From assembly GCA_013399875.1 (NCBI GenBank), contig VXAZ01000420.1, positions 864,616-928,615 on the forward strand: a stretch of 64,000 nt of DNA, read 5' to 3'. The DNA is from Gymnorhina tibicen. Lineage: Eukaryota; Chordata; Aves; Passeriformes; Artamidae. The notes under the pieces were generated by a model that worked only from the letters and a program-made list of their open reading frames with translations, made no database searches and was not told the origin of the DNA. Shown piece after piece: positions 56,201-64,000 of this stretch. The stretch's first letter is position 1; every line of letters starts with the position of its first letter. A program made the translations under genes and the position numbers.

Positions 56201-59200
56201 TTTGTGCTGTTTGGTACAGCAACGGCAATTAAAATAACTAAATTTTCCATTTATTTCAAGCTTTTGTTTTACATTAGCTGAAGTTGATCCTAAGAAGGGA
56301 TCTTTACATTAGCAGAGCTTTTTATTTCTTTGATTCAGGAAGTCAAGTGAGACCAGTCAATGCCAAGTTACTGAAAACTTTAAGGCGGTAATGCAAAAAG
56401 ATTTAGAAATACATGCACAATGGACTTTTTTGTCTGTGTTTTCCCAGTCACATGCTTTAGAGTACCTGAAAATACCAAACTAGAACACAGAAACTGGCAG
56501 AAATGCAAAATCATCTTAAACGCTTGTACAGAAGTAGCAGGGTTGCTTAGCCCCTGGCAAGTTTCTTGTAATTACTATAAATCCTAATTGTCTTAATACA
56601 TCTTAACTTGATACTTTTCTCTGGTAAGTACAACTCTGCTGGGTTTACATCACATGTGTAGCTTTCAAATGAATTTATCAGACAAGCATGAAGGATTATT
56701 CCCAAAAATGTTGTACACAAGAAATAAAATGTGAAAACTGAATACTGCTTAGTTTAACATGGCAGCTTATCTAATATTCATTTGATCTTTAGACTTTTCA
56801 ATCAGATCATAGGATTAATCAACATAACATGTTAATCAGCGAATCCCAGATTGATGTGCCCTGCCTTAGAGATATAACACGTCTTCAACAGAGGACAATT
56901 GAATTTATTGAATATTAATTTATGAAGTCAATATAATTGCACTTTGTAAATTTGTTTTGTACTTTTGTTTTAAGATACTTAGTTGCAAGAAAAAAAGCCC
57001 ATCAAATGTCATAATTTTAAAATGAAGGTGATTTTACTAGAGGTTAGAATTTTATAGTATCTAGATTGCAAGCTGCTTAACAGCAGTTTGTTCTGTAAAG
57101 CTGTCTTATTTTGCATTCAGGGTAGTTCTTGCAAAGCTTAATCCTGGCTTTAAAAGATTCAGAGTTGTGAAGTGATGCATTATAGATATGTAGAGTCAGG
57201 TGTTCTTTTAATTTTAAAAGTATAAAGTGCGATAGGAAAGTGTTATTCAAGCTTGTATGTTTTTTGTTTATATTTCAGAAGTGTTACATTTTATACATCC
57301 TCAGCTGCGTGATAGTGGTTATTTTACAAACATTTTAATGTCTGTGATGATTAAAAGTCTATAATGCAGGTTCAGTAACTGATGTCCAGGCCAACTGACA
57401 TACTATCATTCATTTTTTCTTTATTTCATAATAAATCTTGAAGCCTGAAGGCATTAGACCCATGCAGATTTCTCTGCATTTTAGTGCCTTGACAGAATAA
57501 CAACTTCCAAATTTGAAGTAGCAGCATATTGTATTCCATCTCTATAGACTTAGCTCAAAACAGCGGTAGCCACATGAAAATATATGTCAAGAACACTGTT
57601 TTCTCATATTGGAATTTAGGCAATTTGTTTTCAGTCAGAGAGCTGTTTCTAACCTATTTTTGGAGCCCCTCTGTGGCCTGACCATACGTTCTAACATAAT
57701 TTATGGTGGCACTGTAACATATGGACTTTTCATCATTGTCCAGCTGAAATCCTCTGTTGGACATGGATGCAACCCCATACACAGGCTCCCAAGGCAGGTA
57801 TTTTAGAGTACTATTTACTTTTGTGTAAGCTGAATTCATCAGTGTGTCTAGCATCGTGTCAGGGTTGTTTTGTGCTTTTTCAACAGTAGTAAAAATATTT
57901 CTTGTGTGTATTTTATCTATAAATTGTCAAATAAATTTGGAATTTTTAGCAAATAAGCTAATTCCTGATGAGCATTACTGTCATGAGACCCCAAAACTTC
58001 AGGTTCTCATTGGGCAGGGCAATACAGAAATAGAAAGCAAAGACAGTCCTAGACCCAAGGAGCTTTGCAGTTTTAAATACCCAGAACAGAAGAAGCACAA
58101 AGCAAAAATGTTAACTCCAAATACTGATACCTTGTGACTGAAACAATATTGATTTTGTAATGGGTGTGGGTTTTTTCTATTGCTTTTTGGATGGGAGAGC
58201 ATAAATTAAAGGAGGAGGAAAGACAGTAAGGGACTGGTCTGCAAAAAATGAAGGACAGTAAAAACAGAATGGCAAGAATTTGGGGACAGGTCACAAAATA
58301 TAAATAAATTGAAAGACAGAAGGGGAGGTCTTAAGTGCTTTTGTTTTTCTTTCCTGTAGGAACTGATACAGCCGATATTAAGAGTCAACAGTAACTCAGA
58401 ACTGTGAAGTGATATAAATACTAATAGTAAAGTAATACTTACTATTCTTCTCTAATAGCTGCCTTTTAAAAATTGTTTAAAAATCTTTCTTCATATACCT
58501 GTGCTTCTCAAAGTCTGTGTCCAACCAAACAGAAGAACTGAGATTAAAAATAACTTACGTTTGCAGAAGGGTAGTTCTCTTAATTCCCCTTTTTTTTCCT
58601 TAGTGTCTTCTTTGTTTTCCATACCTAACAAATCCTAATTGTGGTAATTAGAAGATGAAGTATGGGGGGTTTTTATCAACAGTGTGTCTCAAAAAGATTA
58701 GTTTATTTTTCTTTTGACTAGTGACAGACTCGTTTAGCAAGAGGATACCAAGCCAAAGATGTGAACACCGGTGAACTACACTTCAGTAAATCCTTTGCTG
58801 GCTTCTGCTCGCTACAGAAAAATAGATACATTTAAAAAAAAAAAAAATTTGTTCTGTTCGCTGGTGTCATATTCAGTACATGTGTTGATCATTGGGCATT
58901 TCAATGCCAGGTCAAAAAGAAATCACACACAGAAATGCACAGAATTAGGAAATGAACAGGTATGACTGAAACCCAGTTTTTTGTAGTGAGCTTAGACATT
59001 TGAATCAGGATTGTAGGCAGGTTCTCTCTTGCTGTTGATGTGTCACTGAGCAGAATGGAAAGTAGGACCTGTAGGCAAGAACCAAAGCAAGCAAGGATGT
59101 AAACTATAAACTCTTAGGTTTCCCTTCTTGAAGTACTTCAGGGGTTATTTCCAGTCACTCTCTGTTACAATGTGCGAATCTGAACATATGACTGTTTGTA

Positions 59201-62151
59201 CCTTTATATACATAAATTTGTACTGAATTTATCCTTTGGTAAAAGAAATATGTTTTTATAAATATTGCAGTTTTGCACACTAATTCAAGAATTGGAAAGG
59301 GTCTGTGTAGCTGCAGAAGATCTGGCTTATGATCATGGAGGTGTGAAAATTTGTGGTAGGAAGAAATTCCCAAATTCTTTTCCAACTAAATGTTAAGCAC
59401 ACTTCATATCAAATTTGAGAAATAAAAGTGGTCTGGATTAATGCCTTTAATGGAGTTGCAAGCTTTCCTATAGCTAGTGTTCTGATAACCCTGCACTTTT
59501 TTGTTATCTGGCTAGGCTTTCTTTTTTGAAAAAATGAAACAAAAAACCCTAGAAGCCTACAAACAGAAAAAGCACCTCTAAAATACTGTAACTGATTTGG
59601 CGCACACTGAACTGTAGTACTGTTTATTAATTGAATCAGTGAGTGTATTTAGTTTGTGGTGAAGTTGTCTTGTTAACACAGTGGAGTTGGGATACTGCAG
59701 TGATGGATTTGAAAACCTGTATGTAAAATATCAGTATTCTCAGGATCAGCCCAGTACTGGTGGTTATAATAATGTGTTTATCACCTGTTGTACTAGAATG
59801 ATGTTTTTTCTCTCTTCTACAGCTGCAGTTACCTGTTTTTTTACATAGCAGGTCTTTTACTGTGTAAAAAATTAGTACAAGAAAACCTTATGAATTCATA
59901 ATTTTGTTCATAGAAACCTACTGTGTAACAAAAGTTGCAGTGGAAACAGAATTCTTTTTAGTCTGTTCTTGGTGGTACAAGATACACATTTAAACACTTC
60001 AATACTGTCAAGCTTGTAGCAATTACCTGAGGTTTTTTCAACTGTTCCCTGCTTGATTGTCATACTGTTAAAAAAACAAAAAAAGAAAATTACTCAGGGT
60101 TTTGAAATGTGATAACCATCATACCAATCCAAGAATCTTCAAACAGATGTACTCTTGTACTTGGTCCCAGCGGTGTTTGTCTCTAGAAAGCTAATAATTC
60201 TAACCAAAGAATATATGGAAAGAGTTATGATAGTACTTCATTTGGCCCAATTTGTACAGATGTATTGCAGCTCAACTTAGTTTTTCTTTAATATGGTAGA
60301 GCAATATCTCTACACTGGGAACTGACTTGAAAATCTAAGTTAGTTTTATTATAAAGCTCAGATTCCTTACTCAGATAAAATTGCTGATATTTTTAATTTC
60401 ATAACTGCTGTTCCATTTCTACTATTTACATTTGCAGACAGTTTATTCTAGAGAAAAAGCATTCCATCATTTAAATCTGTGATATGAGCTGATTATTTGG
60501 ATGTAATCCACAAGATAAATTCTGAAAGACTCTGGAATCTCTTAAAATGGTCGTTCATCATTTTGAGGAAAATTTTTAGAAAGCCTGTGTAATTACAGGG
60601 TAATTGTATAATTGCACTTCTTAATTATTATATTTCTTACTTAACAAGTTATATATATTTGCACTAATCATGCTACCAAAATGTTTAATTACTAAATTAT
60701 AGTTGCATGTGGGGGAGACTCTAATCTGCCAGCTGAAAACAAGTTTGTAGCTTGTATTCTGTGAGCACAGTTTTGTTAAAAATAAATACATCCTACAAAA
60801 AAAAAGAAGATTGTATACTGTTGTGGTGTTCTCAGGTTGAACAGAAATAACGAAGTGGCTGTCTGAGAGAAACAGGCATGATGATATAGCTGAAGACAGA
60901 ATAGGGATATGCTAGCAGATGGAATAGTGGAAACAATTCAGTATGCAGAATTAGTGTTTAATTATTATAACAAAGAACAAAGAAAACCAGTTTTTACAAG
61001 ACATTGTCCATAGCTACTGCCTATGCCCATATCACACAGTCCTTCACTCTCACCTCTAATATTTCAGTATCCCATCTGGACTGTCATTATTTTATTTTAT
61101 TTTTTAATATATATGGCACTTGCTTATTTAATCACTGTGGAGAATGCTCCCAGCCTTTGTCATATCAGTCAATAGTGAGTGTCAGCTTTGACTTAGCTTT
61201 CTTTCTAAATCGTGTTATTTGGCTGTCTTGCTAAAGAAACAACCTTTCTTTTTCTGTCTTTCTACACAGTTTTAATCTTTTGCTCAGGCTCCCATCTTTC
61301 TGTATTTTCTGTTACAGTTTCTTGTCTAGCCTTGACAAAATAATTTTTGCCTGTTTATATCCATTTAGGATGTGGTGACAAAGATGGTTTTCTTAGCTGA
61401 ATGTCTTTCCAGTATTATCCTTCCACTGCCTTCCCTTTCCCATTTTTTTTTCCAAATTTAAGGTGTTTTCCTTTTTCATAAGATCCTTTCAGTTTTGTTT
61501 ATTTCAGGCAACACTCCAGTACAGAAAGGTTTCTGAGTTTAAAATGTAGTTTAAGATTCGTACCTTGCTTTTAGGGCTTTTATATGGGGTTTGTTTCTTT
61601 TGTTTTTCTCTTGTCAGTTGTGCCGTGTAGCTCCATGTACAAGGTACTAAGACTATAATTTCATTTTCCTGTATTTTTTTTCATCAGTTACCCCTAATAA
61701 TGAATGTAGTCAAACTGACACCTTAAAGCAAAGGCAAAGCCAGTTCCTCCAATATGATGATATATCAGTCATACTTCCTTGTATTGTCACTTTACCTTCA
61801 ATTGCAGAATGAAACAGTCAGTTCTTGGGTGTTTTTCTATAAAGCTGAAAAACCTCCGTCGTTGCATTCTCCCTCTGCATTTTGCCGCATGGTCCGTGAT
61901 CTTACCATAGAAAAGTTGTTTTTTGCATATCTAAATCTACCTGCTTACTATCCTGAACTTATTACATTAATAGAGATTAAAATTTAATTTATTTAATGGT
62001 TTCTTACTGTCTTTGAAGGCCTTGTATGTGATTCTTTCCCTCTGTTTCCTTCACACTGAGCCACCCATATGGTGCAATATGGTGTGTGAGGAAGTTGTGA
62101 TACGAGGAACCGAGGTTCTTTCATCACCATTCAGTCCGTGTGTTCCCAGAG

Positions 62152-62229
62152 CACAGAATGGTCAGGTTGGAAGGGACCACAGCGGGTCATCTGGTCCAAC
62201 CTCCCTGTTCAAGGAGGGTCATCCTAGAA
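62152..62229 (-). mobile_element. CR1 LINE 3' terminal fragment
   Basis: The sequence cacagaatggtcaggttgga, continuing with agggaccacagcgggtcatc and tggtccaacctccctg, is the reverse complement of the CR1 3' end. About 78 bp are preserved before similarity stops after catcctagaa. It belongs to the same subgroup as the larger copy at 52.4 kb, judging by the shared gaccacag-gggtcatctgg segment. It overlaps a chance ORF at 62013-62246. Confidence 0.9.
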
Positions 62230-64000
62230 TGATGTCCTCTTCATGAATTTATCAGTTGTTCCATAGCACACAGCTTCCACTGCTTTTTATCAGAAACAAC
62301 AGCGAAAGGCTGGAGAAAGCCCTCATGGGGGTAGTTTTACAAATGTCAGTCCATACCCTTGAACAGAGTTTTGATAAACCAGTATTTTCCCAGGAGGGGA
62401 GGTGGGAGTTCAGCAAAATAATTCAGAGTCGCCAAAACCCAGCAGCCTCTTTCAAAAGGACAGCTTTAGAGCTGTGAAAGCTTGATTTGTCTGCACTTGC
62501 CACAGTTAGATAGCCTGTGTGCTAGTTGCTGTGACTTACTGGGCTTTTTTTCCCAGCTTTGCATTCTTAGCTTTTTGCTGTTCGGTATCTTAATCACTCT
62601 TTGTGGAGTGCTGCTAGGAATATGTCTATTGGAAAAAGATTCCCCATCTGTAATTATTTCTGAAGATGATCAGCTGTGATTTTAATCCATTATATATACT
62701 ATGTGGTGTATTGATTTTTGACTAATGATAACTTTTAATAGACCTGTCATGGAGTATCAAGTCAGATTCTTTAGAGAATTCTTTAGGCTTAGCTGTACTT
62801 CATAACCTCTATATGATGCAGCAAGTGTAGTCACCTTAAAACAGTTGCGTTATCTCAGTTGATGAGACTTAAGAGATTCTTCCAAGCATGTCAAGAGGAT
62901 CACTGTCACAGCTCTGTTTGTTACCTAAGAGATGGTGTCTCGCACCAAAACCAAATAATAAGCCTCCTTTTTTTTCCACAAACACCATTTAGTATCAGTA
63001 ATGCTGTGTCTGATGGTGTGTTTGCTTAATTTGTTTAATTAACACCTAAGAGAATTTGGAGTTGGGTAAAGAAGAGTTTTATTTTTTCCAGAGAGATGTG
63101 TATATGTTCTGTGAGAATAGGAGACTTCTGAGTAGGGGAAGTAAACAAATGATCAGTTTTATTTATCTCCCAGCTTCACTGAATGGATGTAGACAAGTGA
63201 TATGTCCTGATAGTGAGATCCTTGGTCGCAGTTTTCCATGGATGAATTCTTGGTCCTTCCTGTACAGTCTTTGGTGACAGCTCCTTACTCGTATTTTCTC
63301 TGAAAAAGTATTCTTCCTTCCATTCCTAAACTACAGCCTATTTTCACTCTACTACATAATTGTCTGTTTATGGAAGGTGTTCTCTGACACCAACTCTTAA
63401 ATGTCTTAGTTCGTGAATACTGTAAAGAAAGATTTTTTACAGCTTTTAGTGGTTAGGTAGTTATCTGATGATTGTCAAGAAAACTTTAAGGGACTTGAAA
63501 AAAAACCTACCCTTTTGTTCTTAAGTAATTCCTCTTATGACTGCTGACATTTTAGTCTGTTTCTATGATTGCATGTTCCAGTTTTCAACTGAAATATTTT
63601 CTAACAATAATCTTTTGTTCATAAGAAATATGATATACTTTACATCTAAATACATACTTTCAGAAAAAGGAATCATCCGTGTTAGAAAAAGATACAAAGA
63701 CATACATACACACTTTGTGCACAAACATTTTAATTTTTTTTTTTTACAGTTAACTGAGGTAACATCCTAGTATATGAAAAAATAAAAATCTCCGTATATG
63801 AGATTGTTGCTACATTCACAAGTTTTTATCAAGGCCATTTTTTGTGGAGGATACAAATCTGAAATAGAATGTTAGAAAAACATTTGGAGACTCTTCAGAT
63901 ACATTGTGCTTTAATTTATAATGTATAATCTATACATACTGTATAAACTATATAAAGAATCAAGCAATCATGTCTTTCAGTGTTATCTATTGCCATCATT

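Larger units (their letters stand above)
19100..64000 (+). other. GPATCH2: GPATCH2 intron 5 (5' part, runs off the window)
   Basis: At least 44.9 kb of AT-rich sequence after the phase-0 donor gtaggt. I looked for the next conserved GPATCH2 segment (HFSPDS...HWFSPG) and for the G-patch core and saw neither. The interval holds CR1 remnants, an LTR-like block with an assembly gap, an L1-like RT scrap, a 21-base T run, small tandem duplications and candidate cassette exons, each listed separately. Between them (19.1-22.4, 22.6-24.5, 24.6-26.8, 27.0-32.7, 37.7-38.3, 38.4-42.8, 43.8-52.4, 53.3-62.1 and 62.3-64 kb) I see no other gene or RNA that I can support. Confidence 0.75.

Noticed and set aside
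59823..59851. Another exon-like interval after a strong acceptor (tctcttctacag)
   Set aside because: It is 29 nt, T-rich and without protein-like content. It shows how often splice-like pairs arise by chance and tempers the other candidates.

Overview
This is a stretch of vertebrate nuclear genome, most likely from a bird. The evidence is a multi-exon protein gene with long AT-rich introns and GT-AG splice sites, plus several bird-type CR1 retrotransposon remnants (24.5, 36.3, 52.4 and 62.2 kb). There are no bacterial-style operons. Most long reading frames here are chance ORFs in intronic DNA. The species cannot be named from the sequence alone.

The only protein-coding gene I can support is GPATCH2 (G-patch domain containing 2), on the + strand. 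Four consecutive internal coding exons are present: the large exon at 3863-4576, and exons at 9843-9904, 17726-17908 and 19020-19099. Their splice phases fit without error and together give 346 residues of uninterrupted protein, including the split codons. The encoded part is the acidic start ([14 protein letters not shown]), the basic lysine/arginine-rich nuclear segments, the serine-rich linker ending in LFTNDEGRQG, and the conserved [14 protein letters not shown] block. The 5' exon lies to the left of the window. The C-terminal exons, including the G-patch itself, were not found and probably lie to the right.

Layout: 1-3862 intron 1 (part); 3863-4576 exon 2; 4577-9842 intron 2; 9843-9904 exon 3; 9905-17725 intron 3; 17726-17908 exon 4; 17909-19019 intron 4; 19020-19099 exon 5; 19100-64000 intron 5, which runs off the right edge. 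Intron 5 contains a patch of transposon debris at 32.7-36.9 kb (an LTR-like GC-rich block with an assembly gap, an L1-like reverse transcriptase scrap, a CR1 RT scrap and an unassigned repeat-like tail). It also contains an 840-bp internally deleted CR1 at 52.4-53.2 kb, two short CR1 3' tails and several small tandem duplications.

I found no convincing novel system. The most useful leads are candidate unannotated exons in intron 5 that agree in phase with exon 5 (43682-43750 is the best), AT-rich stretches that may be conserved regulatory elements, and the composite transposon patch around the assembly gap. All of these are hypotheses that need alignment or RNA evidence.
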